From assembly GCA_963717085.1 (NCBI GenBank), contig CAVQVM010000005.1, positions 62,001 through 126,000 of the forward strand: 64,000 nt of DNA, read 5' to 3'. This DNA comes from DASQUK01 sp963717085 (GTDB lineage Bacteria; Actinomycetota; Acidimicrobiia; Acidimicrobiales; VFJN01). Both the position numbers and the translations under genes were made by a program. A model generated the notes under the pieces. It saw nothing but the letters and a program-made list of their open reading frames with translations. It did no database searches and was not told where the DNA came from. How positions within the stretch are numbered: the first letter of the stretch is position 1; each line of letters opens with the position of its first letter. This document shows positions 15,442 through 22,931 of this stretch, one piece after another.

Positions 15442-16494
15442 GTGCACGTCCCCCTATCGGTTCTCGACCTGGCGCCCGTGGGCGAGGGATCCTCACCGGC
15501 CGCCGCGCTCCAGGCCTCGCTGGCGCTGGCACGCGAGGCCGAGCGGCTCGGCTACACCCGCTACTGGGTCGCCGAGCACCACAACATGCCCGGTATCGCC
15601 AGCTCCTCGCCCCCGGTGCTCCTCGCCCACGCCGCCGCGGTCACGTCGACCATCCGCCTCGGCTCTGGCGGGGTCATGCTGCCGAACCATTCCGCGCTCG
15701 TGGTCGCGGAGCAGTTCGGCATGCTCGAGGCGCTGCATCCCGGCCGCATCGACCTCGGCATCGGACGCGCGCCTGGCACCGATCAGGTCACCGCCCGCGC
15801 GCTGCGCCGCAGTCCACGCGCCCTGGCCGTCGACGACTTCCCGGAGCAACTGGTCGAGCTGTTCGGCTACTTCGATGGCGCGTTTCCCGAGGGTCACCCC
15901 TACCGCCACATCACGGCCACGCCCGGCCTGGGCTATCGGCCCGAGGTGTGGCTGCTCGGGTCCAGCGACTACAGCGCGCAGGCAGCGGGCATGCTCGGCC
16001 TACCGTTCTCGTTCGCCCATCACTTCGCGGCACGCAACACCCTGCCGGCGCTGGCCGCCTATCGCCAGGAGTTCCGCCCGTCGGAGCACCTGGACGAGCC
16101 GCACGTGATGCTCGGCATCTCGGTGATGTGCGCCGAGACCGACGAGGAGGCACGGTGGCTCGCAGGGCCGAGCGCGCTGGCCTTCCTGCGGCTCCGGTCT
16201 GGTCGGCCGGGCCGCTACCCCACCCCCGAGGAGGCGGCCGAGTACAACTTCACCCCGCAGGAACGCGAGGTCGTCAAGGCCTGGACCGGCTCGCACGTCG
16301 TCGGAAGCCCGGAAACCGTTCTCCGCCAGCTCGCCGAGCTGGTCCATCGCACCGACGCCGACGAGCTGATGATCACGACGATGACGCACGGCCCGGCCGC
16401 TCGGCTGCATTCCTACCGGCTCGTCGCGGAGGCCGCCGGGCTGACGCCCGCCCGCGGCGACGGGCCCCTGTTAGAGGACCGGGCGGTCGGTTAG
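15442..16494 (+). CDS. LLM-class (luciferase-like) flavin-dependent oxidoreductase
   Basis: About 350 residues from GTG 15442 (GTG 15433 and TTG 15421 are in-frame alternatives). It opens with the MsnO8-subfamily strand VPLSVLDLAPVGEG and then LGYTRYWVAEHHNMPGIASS. Further landmarks are RLGSGGVMLPNHSALVVAEQ and GRIDLGIGRAPGTD; the C terminus has the conserved GSPETVLRQL. These bacterial-luciferase-fold enzymes use reduced FMN or F420 to oxidise varied substrates. The Asp-rich peptide gene begins 38 bases downstream on the same strand, so co-transcription with the peptide/JmjC cassette is possible. Confidence 0.9.
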   Translation: MHVPLSVLDLAPVGEGSSPAAALQASLALAREAERLGYTRYWVAEHHNMPGIASSSPPVLLAHAAAVTSTIRLGSGGVMLPNHSALVVAEQFGMLEALHPGRIDLGIGRAPGTDQVTARALRRSPRALAVDDFPEQLVELFGYFDGAFPEGHPYRHITATPGLGYRPEVWLLGSSDYSAQAAGMLGLPFSFAHHFAARNTLPALAAYRQEFRPSEHLDEPHVMLGISVMCAETDEEARWLAGPSALAFLRLRSGRPGRYPTPEEAAEYNFTPQEREVVKAWTGSHVVGSPETVLRQLAELVHRTDADELMITTMTHGPAARLHSYRLVAEAAGLTPARGDGPLLEDRAVG

Positions 16495-16532
16495 CGTCCC
16501 CGAACAATTGAAGGTCCGAGGAGGAGTCCCAG

Positions 16533-16724
16533 ATGACTGACGTGATCCGCGGTCTGTCCGACGACGACATCGCCACCGAGTGGCGTCACGAGCGGGCGAG
16601 CGAGGTGACCGACGACGATGACGCCACCGACCCCAAGGAGGACGTCGACGGCACCGACGACGCCGACGGCGTCGACCCCGACACCGGGCCTGCGGACAGC
16701 GACTCCGACGAGACCGATTCGTAG
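16533..16724 (+). CDS. Asp-rich 63-residue peptide, possible precursor or substrate of the adjacent oxygenase
   Basis: ATG 16533 follows a strong ribosome-binding site (GAGGAGGAG, 16519-16527). Residues 1-25 form a leader-like segment (IRGLSDDDIATEWRHERASE). Residues 26-63 are almost only Asp, Thr, Ser, Gly, Ala, Pro and Glu. Twenty of 63 residues are Asp; there is no Cys. The third-position pattern and ribosome-binding site support translation. The tail is not a typical folded domain. The next genes encode a JmjC/cupin-type oxygenase and a ferredoxin-like protein, so a ribosomally made, post-translationally hydroxylated peptide is a reasonable hypothesis. It could also simply be an acidic small protein. 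Confidence 0.75.
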   Translation: MTDVIRGLSDDDIATEWRHERASEVTDDDDATDPKEDVDGTDDADGVDPDTGPADSDSDETDS

Positions 16725-17979
16725 CGGCGGTCGTGCCTCCGGCGGCCGCGGGGCCGCCGCCACCGATGCCGGGCACGAGGCGCTCGGCCGCTGCGTCGGC
16801 GATCCGACCGCCTTCCTCGCGAACGTCTTCGGCGTCGAGCCTCACCTGAGCCCGGGCGCCGGGTCGTTCGGGGACCTCCTGTCGCTCGACGACGTGGACC
16901 GGGCGCTCACGGGATCCGGGCTGCGCCAGCCGGCATTCCGCCTCGTCCGCGACGGCGAGCCCGTGGATCCCGGGAGCTACACGCGCCCCGGCCGCACCGG
17001 GCGCCACCAGTTCTCCGACCTGATCGACACGGGCCGGGTCCTCGACCTGTTCGGCGGGGGCGCCACCATCGTGCTGCAGTCGCTGCACCGCTGGTGGCCA
17101 CCCCTGGCGCGGTTCTGTGGCGACCTGGAGCTGGCGCTGGGCCATCCGCTGCAGGCCAACGCCTATCTCACCCCGCCCGGAGCCGCCGGGCTCGCCCCCC
17201 ACCACGACACCCACGATGTCTTCGTCCTCCAGGTGGCCGGCGTCAAACACTGGGTGGTCCGCACGCCGGTCGTGGCCGCGCCGCTCGCCCACCACCGGTC
17301 CATCCACGAGCTGGCCGCGGCGCAGCCCGTGATGTTCGAGACCGACCTCGCCGCCGGGGACGCGCTCTACCTGCCGCGCGGCTTCGTCCACTCGGCGGCC
17401 ACGCAGCAGGGCACGTCGCTCCACCTGACCCTCGGCGTGCTGGCGACGACGGTCCACGACGTGCTGCGCCGCATCCTCGATCGGGCCGGCGACGACGCCA
17501 CGTTCCGCGCCAGCCTGCCGGCCGGCTACCCGTTTGATCGGGACACGGCCGTGCGCTCGGTCAAGGCGGCGCTGTCCGACCTCATGGGTTGGCTCGAGCG
17601 GCTCGACCCGGGTGACGTCGCCGACGAGGTGAGCGAACAGTTCTTCGCCCGCCGCACTCCCCTGCTCGACGGCCAGCTCGCCGAGATCAGCGCACTCGAC
17701 CGGATCGACGACACGACCGTCGTCCGCCGCCGCGCCCGCGGGCCGGTCGCGATCGGCCACGAGGACGACGGACGGTTGCGCCTGACGCTCGGCGATCGCC
17801 GCCTCCTCCTGCCCGGCGCGCTGGAGCCGGCGGTCCGGCGACTGCTCGACGGAGCGGCTCGCCCGGTCGCGGAGCTGGCCGACCTGCTCGACGCCGACAG
17901 CCGGCGAGTGCTGGTGCGACGGTTGGTCCGGGAGGGCGTCCTGCGCACCGCCGCCCGCGCAGGCACCGCCGGTGGCTGA
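16618..17979 (+). CDS. JmjC/cupin-4 type Fe(II)/2-oxoglutarate-dependent oxygenase
   Basis: Conserved sequence begins near 16766 (HEALGRCVGDPTAFLANVFG) and runs to 17979. The iron triad of the NO66/MINA/YcfD-type fold is visible: His-x-Asp at 17200-17208 within PHHDTHDVFVLQVAGVKHW, and the distal His at 17389-17391 in LPRGFVHSAA. A C-terminal winged-helix-like segment (LDADSRRVLVRRLVREGVLR) matches that subfamily. Such enzymes hydroxylate His, Arg, Asp or Asn side chains on proteins; ribosomal proteins are the known targets of YcfD and MINA. The only in-frame ATG, 16618, lies inside the peptide gene in another frame and gives an unconvincing leader. The real start is unresolved. The stop overlaps the next GTG by eight bases. 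Confidence 0.85.
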   Translation: MTPPTPRRTSTAPTTPTASTPTPGLRTATPTRPIRSGGRASGGRGAAATDAGHEALGRCVGDPTAFLANVFGVEPHLSPGAGSFGDLLSLDDVDRALTGSGLRQPAFRLVRDGEPVDPGSYTRPGRTGRHQFSDLIDTGRVLDLFGGGATIVLQSLHRWWPPLARFCGDLELALGHPLQANAYLTPPGAAGLAPHHDTHDVFVLQVAGVKHWVVRTPVVAAPLAHHRSIHELAAAQPVMFETDLAAGDALYLPRGFVHSAATQQGTSLHLTLGVLATTVHDVLRRILDRAGDDATFRASLPAGYPFDRDTAVRSVKAALSDLMGWLERLDPGDVADEVSEQFFARRTPLLDGQLAEISALDRIDDTTVVRRRARGPVAIGHEDDGRLRLTLGDRRLLLPGALEPAVRRLLDGAARPVAELADLLDADSRRVLVRRLVREGVLRTAARAGTAGG

Positions 17980-18889
17980 ACCGCCCGGGCTGCGCTGCGC
18001 GCCGGAGTCGCTGGCGCGGCGCGAGCCCCTGATCGCGACGGCGTCGCGGGTGCAGCGCTGGATGATCGTGGAGCAACCGGGGGCATGGGGGGTCGACGCG
18101 CTCGCGGAGAGCAAGATCGATCCCGACACCGCAACCGCCCTCGCCGAGACCGCCAGGGCGCAGGGCGTGCGCGTGCTGCTGGCGCGGCGGCGCGCCAACC
18201 AGCGACGCCTGGGAGCCACCCGCACGGTGTTCCTCGCCCACTCCGGGGCCGAACGCTGGTGGCTGGAGCAGGTCGACGTCGAAGCGGCCGATCCGAAGGC
18301 CCTGCTCGCGCTCGACCTCGGGGCGCTGGCGTTCCCGGAACCCAGCGGTGCCGGGGTTCCCGGACCGCCCTCGCTCCACCTGGTGTGCACCAACGGCCGC
18401 CATGATCCGTGCTGCGCCGACTTCGGCCGCCCCGTGATGCGGGCGCTCGCCAACGCCGCCGCCCCCGACGTCTGGGAGTGCTCGCACGTCGGTGGCGATC
18501 GCTTCGCCGCCAACGTCGTGTGCCTACCCGAGGGGATCTACTACGGCCGGGTCGAACCGGACCTGGCGGCGGGCCTGGTGGCCGACTACCGCGAGCGCCT
18601 GCTCGACCTCGACCACTACCGGGGCCGCAGCTGCTACGGGCCGCTGGTCCAGGCGGCCGAGGCGTTAGGCCGCTCCCACCTGGCCGAGCGACGGCTCGAC
18701 GCCATGTCGGTGCTGGCCGTCGAGCAGCGCGCCGACCGGTCGGTGGCCGTGCACCTGCAGCAGCGCGACGGCGTGACGCTCGAGGTGGTGGTCGCCCGCG
18801 ACCGCAGCCAGTCCGCCGCGCTGATGACGTGCCGCGGCGGTCCGGGGCTGCCCTGGCACTACCGGTTGGTCGGGATCGGCTCGCTCTGA
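17972..18889 (+). CDS. Sucrase/ferredoxin-like (thioredoxin-fold [2Fe-2S]) protein
   Basis: A 305-residue Suc_Fer-like family protein. Landmarks are VQRWMIVEQPGAWGVDAL, HLVCTNGRHDPCCADFGRP and VWECSHVGGDRFAANVVCLP, followed by GIYYGRV. The Cys residues near CTNGRHDPCC and WECSH are placed as in thioredoxin-like [2Fe-2S] ferredoxins, so an electron-transfer role is likely. Its GTG start overlaps the end of the JmjC gene by eight bases, implying translational coupling. With that partner it may supply electrons or keep iron reduced; this is inferred from position only. Few members of this family have an assigned function. Confidence 0.88.
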   Translation: MAEPPGLRCAPESLARREPLIATASRVQRWMIVEQPGAWGVDALAESKIDPDTATALAETARAQGVRVLLARRRANQRRLGATRTVFLAHSGAERWWLEQVDVEAADPKALLALDLGALAFPEPSGAGVPGPPSLHLVCTNGRHDPCCADFGRPVMRALANAAAPDVWECSHVGGDRFAANVVCLPEGIYYGRVEPDLAAGLVADYRERLLDLDHYRGRSCYGPLVQAAEALGRSHLAERRLDAMSVLAVEQRADRSVAVHLQQRDGVTLEVVVARDRSQSAALMTCRGGPGLPWHYRLVGIGSL

Positions 18890-19050
18890 CCGTTGCCCGA
18901 TGGGACGTCCTCCAGCCGTTGATGGAGCCGGGCGCGCAGCTCCTCGGGCGTGTACTGGCGCTGCCCCCGACGCCTGCGGATCACGACCACGCCGGTGGCC
19001 GCCACGCCCGCCAGTCCCGCGAGGCCGATGAGCTTCCAGGGGATGCGCAT
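18859..19050 (-). CDS. Small single-span membrane protein, unknown function
   Basis: A 63-residue protein with one N-terminal membrane helix (KLIGLAGLAGVAATGVVVI), an Arg-rich stop-transfer stretch and a charged helical tail (YTPEELRARLHQRLEDV). The topology suggests a cytoplasmic C terminus. It ends 31 bases inside the end of the convergent ferredoxin-like gene and is divergent from the next gene, with only 22 bases between the two starts. No family is recognised. Confidence 0.7.
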   Translation of the reverse strand: MRIPWKLIGLAGLAGVAATGVVVIRRRRGQRQYTPEELRARLHQRLEDVPSGNGQSEPIPTNR

Positions 19051-19072
19051 TGCGGTTCCGTAACCTACCCGT

Positions 19073-19693
19073 GTGCCACCGCAGGAGACGGCCACCGTGA
19101 CCTTCGACGACGCGTTGGACGCGGCGGCGACGGGTGACATCTGGCTGTTCCGCGGCGCCTCGGTCGCCGACAGGGCCATCCGCACGTTCACCAACGCTCC
19201 GGTCAACCACGTGGGCATGGCCGTGGCGCTCGACGACCTCCCGCCGCTGCTGTGGCATGCCGAGCTGGGTCGATCCCTGCCGGACGTTTGGACCGGCGAG
19301 CATCAGCGGGGCGTGCAGCTCCACCTCCTCGTCGACGCCGTCACCATCTGGCGCGAGAAGTACGGCCAGCGAGCCTGGGTGCGCCAGCTCCACGGCCCCC
19401 TCGAGCGCCACCACGAGGACCGCCTGATGGAGGTCATCGCCCGCTTCGACGGGCGTCCGTTCCCGCGGATGGGCGGGCTGGTGCGGCAGTGGATCCGTGC
19501 CCGGGTGCGGCGGCGGCCGTCGTCGCTGGAGACGATCTACTGCGCCGAGCTGGTCGCCGCCACCTACCAGCACATGGGCCTGCTGCCCGATCGCCGCCCG
19601 GCCAGCTGGTACGACCCCGGCAAGTTCTGGAGCGGCGACGCCATCGAGCTGGTGCCCCCGTTCGAGCTCGGTGGTGAGGTGGCCGTGGACTAG
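19073..19693 (+). CDS. Permuted papain-fold (YiiX/NlpC-P60-like) protein
   Basis: A 206-residue protein whose motifs follow the circularly permuted NlpC/P60 order: GDIWLFRG, then NHVGMAVAL with the His, and later TIYCAELVAATYQHMGLL with the presumed nucleophile Cys. Members are amidases or acyltransferases acting on lipids or peptides; substrate here is unknown. No signal peptide is seen. An actinobacterial -10 (TAACCT, 19061-19066) ends six bases before GTG 19073, consistent with a leaderless transcript. A second in-frame GTG lies at 19097. Confidence 0.78.
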   Translation: MPPQETATVTFDDALDAAATGDIWLFRGASVADRAIRTFTNAPVNHVGMAVALDDLPPLLWHAELGRSLPDVWTGEHQRGVQLHLLVDAVTIWREKYGQRAWVRQLHGPLERHHEDRLMEVIARFDGRPFPRMGGLVRQWIRARVRRRPSSLETIYCAELVAATYQHMGLLPDRRPASWYDPGKFWSGDAIELVPPFELGGEVAVD

Positions 19694-19724
19694 TCCGTTG
19701 GCGTTTCCCGAGGGTGCCTGTCCC

Positions 19725-19910
19725 CTATCCCCTCGGGCGCTTCAAGAGCAGCACCGGGTTCTCGGCTGCGCTTCCCTGGGCGAACACCGTGATGTCGTCG
19801 GTGACCTCCCAGCCCTCGTCGCCCAGGCGGTTGAGCCCGTCGAGCCACGTCTGGGCGCCCTGCTCCACGAAGACCGAGTAGGTGCGGTATTCCCATCGCG
19901 TTATCGCCAT
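19725..19910 (-). CDS. DUF4177-like small protein
   Basis: About 61 residues from ATG 19910 (an upstream ATG 19928 is possible). The order WEYRTYSVF, LNRLGDEGWEVTDDITVF and NPVLLLKRP is that of DUF4177, a small beta-alpha-beta protein of unknown function in which Trp-Glu-Val of the GDEGWEV turn is the hallmark. It lies in convergent orientation to the papain-fold gene. Confidence 0.78.
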   Translation of the reverse strand: MAITRWEYRTYSVFVEQGAQTWLDGLNRLGDEGWEVTDDITVFAQGSAAENPVLLLKRPRG

Positions 19911-19968
19911 GCTGCGGAGGGTAGGCACCGAGCGGGCTGCGTGCGTCGTCGCCGGTCGGCGTCGACCG

Positions 19969-20277
19969 TCAGCCGCGGGTCAGGCGGGCGTCGAGGTCGG
20001 CGTCGACCAGGTCCGCGTATTCCGGCTGACGCTCGATGTAGCCCCGGATGAACGGGCACCGGGCCACCAGGGTTCGGCCCGACGCCCGCACGTCGTCGAG
20101 GGCGCCCCGGGCCAGGGCGCTCCCGACGCCTCGGCCCTCGAAGGCAGGGAAGACCTCGGTATGGGTGAACACGCGGGCGCCACCGTGGTCGCGGTACTCC
20201 GCGAACCCGGCCAGGGTGCCGTCCTCGAGCACCTCGTAGCGCTGTCGATCGGGAGCGTCACGAACCTCGGTGCTCAC
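19969..20277 (-). CDS. Short GNAT-type N-acetyltransferase
   Basis: About 102 residues from GTG 20277; an ATG at 20328 would extend it by 17 non-conserved residues. The minimal GNAT of the YjdJ type is seen in HTEVFPAFEGRGVGSALARG, whose pyrophosphate-binding GRGVGS loop is intact, and the C-terminal CPFIRGYIERQPEYADLV is the subfamily signature. The GNAT substrate is not known. It is separated from the MFS gene by a 47-base gap on the same strand. Confidence 0.86.
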   Translation of the reverse strand: MSTEVRDAPDRQRYEVLEDGTLAGFAEYRDHGGARVFTHTEVFPAFEGRGVGSALARGALDDVRASGRTLVARCPFIRGYIERQPEYADLVDADLDARLTRG

Positions 20278-20324
20278 GGTCGGGCAGGCTACCGGGCCGC
20301 CGCTCGTCCCCCGCATGGCCGGGG

Positions 20325-21650
20325 TCACCCGGCGTCGGCCGGGACGCGGGCCAGGCGATCGAGGCGTTCGCCGCTAGGGCCCGGGACGGACGGGCGGCGG
20401 GGTGGGCGGCCAGCCACCCGGTACAACGGAGCGGCCGCTGCCAGGACCGCTGCCGCCACCGCCAGCGCCGCGGGAATGCCAGCGCCCGTCGCCAACGCGC
20501 CCAGTCCGGCGGTACCGGCGATGCCGCCGACTCGCGAGGCGAGGCTGTTGGCGGAGATCACCGTCGTGCGGCGGTCGTCGTCGATCAGGCGATGGACCAT
20601 GCCGTAGTGGACGACGTTGGCCGAGCCGTGCACCAGATAGAACCCCAGGTAGCCGGTGACGAGCCCCAGCGGACCGCCGCCGACCGCCATCACCGCGACG
20701 GCCGCGCCCTGGACCAGTCGGAGAACGGCGCCGACCCGGGCGGGACCCCCACCGAGGAGCGCCGTCAACCGGCCGGTTGCCGCGGCCCCCACAGCAGAGA
20801 TCGACCACCCGGCCGACGCTGCCAGGGCGAACATCGCCACGCCCCGCTCGGGATCGCCGAGCAGCTCGACCATCCGGGGCCCCGAGAACATCTCGACGGC
20901 CACCATGCCCGCGCCCCACAGCAGCTCGACCGCGACCAGCGCAGTCAGCGCCGGGCTGCGCCGGACCAGACGCACGGTCGAGCGCACGATGGCCGGCGCC
21001 GCCGTCGCGCCGGCCCGTGCCGCCGCAAGGTCGAGCCTGGCACGGTCCTCGGTGACGAGCAGCGCCAACGCGCCGATGTCGATGACCCGGAGGCCGAGGG
21101 CGACGGCCAGCGGAACTGCCAGAGGATCGACGCCACCGATAGATGGGAGCGACGTGAGCCCGGCCGCGGCCAGAGCACCGGCGGATATGGCCAGCCCGAG
21201 GGCGCTGACACCGTGGGCCAGGCCACGCTCGATGACGGCGTCGGGGTCGAGGCGCAGGCTCGTGTCGACGAACCACGCCTCCAGCGGGCCCGAATCCAGC
21301 GCACGGAAAACGCCCTGCACGGCGCCGGCGAGCATGAAGGCACCCGGGCTGTGAGCTGTGAGGAGGAGCAGGAGCGAGACGACGTCGAGCGCCGACGCCA
21401 CCAACAGCACCGGTCGGCGGCCAAGGGCATCGGACAGGCCTCCGGTGGGCAGCTCCAGGACGATGACGACCCCGCCCTGGACCGCCATCACCAGCCCGAT
21501 CTGCGCGAGCGACAGGCCGCGTGATTGCATCAGCACCGCAGTGACGGGGATCAGCAACCCCGTGGGCAGCCACCGCAGCGCGTTGAGCGCCACGAAGCGC
21601 CGACCGACTGAAGCGAGACGGGCGACGCCAGGCCCCGGTGCCGCGGTCAC
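20325..21650 (-). CDS. MFS transporter (efflux-type)
   Basis: About 441 residues with some twelve hydrophobic segments. The conserved loop between TM2 and TM3 reads PTGGLSDALGRRPVLL, a close match to the MFS signature. The GTG start at 21650 overlaps the stop of the upstream ArsR-type regulator as GTGA, so regulator and transporter form an operon. That arrangement suggests a drug or metabolite exporter controlled by the regulator. Substrate is not deducible. Confidence 0.88.
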   Translation of the reverse strand: MTAAPGPGVARLASVGRRFVALNALRWLPTGLLIPVTAVLMQSRGLSLAQIGLVMAVQGGVVIVLELPTGGLSDALGRRPVLLVASALDVVSLLLLLTAHSPGAFMLAGAVQGVFRALDSGPLEAWFVDTSLRLDPDAVIERGLAHGVSALGLAISAGALAAAGLTSLPSIGGVDPLAVPLAVALGLRVIDIGALALLVTEDRARLDLAAARAGATAAPAIVRSTVRLVRRSPALTALVAVELLWGAGMVAVEMFSGPRMVELLGDPERGVAMFALAASAGWSISAVGAAATGRLTALLGGGPARVGAVLRLVQGAAVAVMAVGGGPLGLVTGYLGFYLVHGSANVVHYGMVHRLIDDDRRTTVISANSLASRVGGIAGTAGLGALATGAGIPAALAVAAAVLAAAAPLYRVAGRPPRRPSVPGPSGERLDRLARVPADAG

Positions 21651-22258
21651 ACGCCGTCCTCCGCGGGAAAGGCGTACAGCAACACCCGGACCGCCCGGGC
21701 TTCCAGCTCCCCGGCATCGCCGGTCGCGGCGGGCGACGCGGCTCGGGAGTCCTCCGCCGCCTGGTCGTGTCGCTGGATGACCGCATGCAGTTCGTCGATC
21801 AGGTCCCGAAGCTCGCGGGGCGTCATCCGCAGCCGGTAGTCGCTCTCGGCGGACGCGTTGACCCACGCCGGATCGGCCGAGGGCCGCCGATCGATCCAGT
21901 CGTCGAGCCACTCCATCCCTTGACGCGCCACGAACCCCGACAACCACTGCTCGGCCGCCTGGGCGTCGGGGTCGTTCCGGAACTGCTCAGGTCGCCAGGA
22001 CGTGGCGTCGTGAGCGGACCGCCACCACCGTTCGCGGCCCCGGCCCCGAGAGGGGTCCTCCTCGATGAAGCCGTGGTCGGCCAAGACTCGCAAGTGGTAG
22101 CTGGTGGCCCCCGAGCTTTCCCCCAGTCGGTTGCCCAGCGTGCTGGCCGTCCCCGGCCCCTCGAACCTCAGTGACCCCAGGAGCCTCACCCGCAGCGGGT
22201 GCGCCAGGGCGCGCACCGACCGTGGGTCGAGCTGCTTGATCCTCATCGGCTTCGCCAT
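21647..22258 (-). CDS. ArsR/HTH_20-type winged-helix regulator
   Basis: A 203-residue protein. The N-terminal winged helix (RALAHPLRVRLLGSL, SSGATSYHLRVLADHGFIEE) is followed by a long C-terminal effector or dimerisation region. No metal-binding Cys pair is seen, so the signal is probably an organic ligand. The gene appears leaderless: TACTCT (22266-22271, minus strand) ends seven bases before ATG 22258, with TTGTAT 18 bases further upstream. It is coupled to the MFS transporter by a four-base overlap. Confidence 0.87.
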   Translation of the reverse strand: MAKPMRIKQLDPRSVRALAHPLRVRLLGSLRFEGPGTASTLGNRLGESSGATSYHLRVLADHGFIEEDPSRGRGRERWWRSAHDATSWRPEQFRNDPDAQAAEQWLSGFVARQGMEWLDDWIDRRPSADPAWVNASAESDYRLRMTPRELRDLIDELHAVIQRHDQAAEDSRAASPAATGDAGELEARAVRVLLYAFPAEDGV

Positions 22259-22260
22259 AG

Positions 22261-22295
22261 TGCAAAGAGTATTTGCAAAGCTTCTTTGTATACAA
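22261..22295 (-). promoter_or_regulatory. Promoter and operator-like palindrome for the ArsR-MFS operon
   Basis: This is a rare AT-rich patch. On the minus strand TTGTAT (22290-22295) and TACTCT (22266-22271) are 18 bases apart. The spacer contains the palindrome CAAAG-CTT-CTTTG (22276-22288) and a direct TGCAAAG repeat (22261-22267, 22274-22280). A repressor bound there would block the promoter, so autoregulation is likely. Confidence 0.6.
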
Positions 22296-22383
22296 GCCTC
22301 AGGCGATCATTGCACCCCCGTCCTTGAAGCTCTTTCGGGCCATAGCACCGCTTTTCCTTCAAAGACGTGAGTTGGCGTCCGCC

Positions 22384-22892
22384 ATGATGCGGGGATCAGC
22401 CCCCTCCGCGTCCTCGTCCTCGCCGACACCCACCTGCGTGGCGACCTCTCGAAGCTCCCCGCCGACGTTTGGGAGCACGTCGAGGACGCCCACGTGGTCC
22501 TCCACGCGGGCGACGTCGTCACCAGCGACCTACTCGACGCGCTCCGGGCCCACCGGCCGGTCCACGCGGTGTCGGGCAACAACGACGCCGCGCTGGTCGG
22601 GGCCCTCCCGGACCGGCTGGAGTTCGAGTTGGCCGGCGTACGCATCGCCATGGTGCACGACAGCGGCGTCCGGGCGGGCCGCGAGCGCCGGGTCTATCGA
22701 TGGTTCCCCGACGCCCGGCTGGTCGTGTTCGGCCACAGCCACGAACCGATCGACGTCGAGGGCGTCGAAGGCCAGCGCTTGTTCAACCCCGGCTCGGCGG
22801 TCCAGCGCCGCCGCCAGCCAAGGCGCACCGTGGGGCGCCTCGAACTGGTGGCCGGGCGGGTCGTCCGCCACGAGATCGTCCCGGTCACGTGA
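22384..22892 (+). CDS. YfcE/MJ0936-type metallophosphodiesterase, start disrupted
   Basis: The coding frame reads LRVLVLADTHLRGDL, HAGDVVTSDLL, SGNNDAALVG, MVHDSG and FGHSHEPIDVEG, the full set of metal motifs of the YfcE family (DxH, GD, GNxD, H, GHxH). The frame has no ATG, GTG or TTG between an upstream stop at 22368 and the first conserved strand at about 22404. ATG ATG at 22384-22389 is one frame off; adding a single C in the CCCCC run at 22400-22404 would join it. The length then is about 170 residues, normal for the family. Starting at GTG 22494 would lose the first metal motif. Confidence 0.78.
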
Positions 22893-22931
22893 GCGGGGCG
22901 CCCGGCGGCCCGTACGTTCCCGCTGTCCCCC

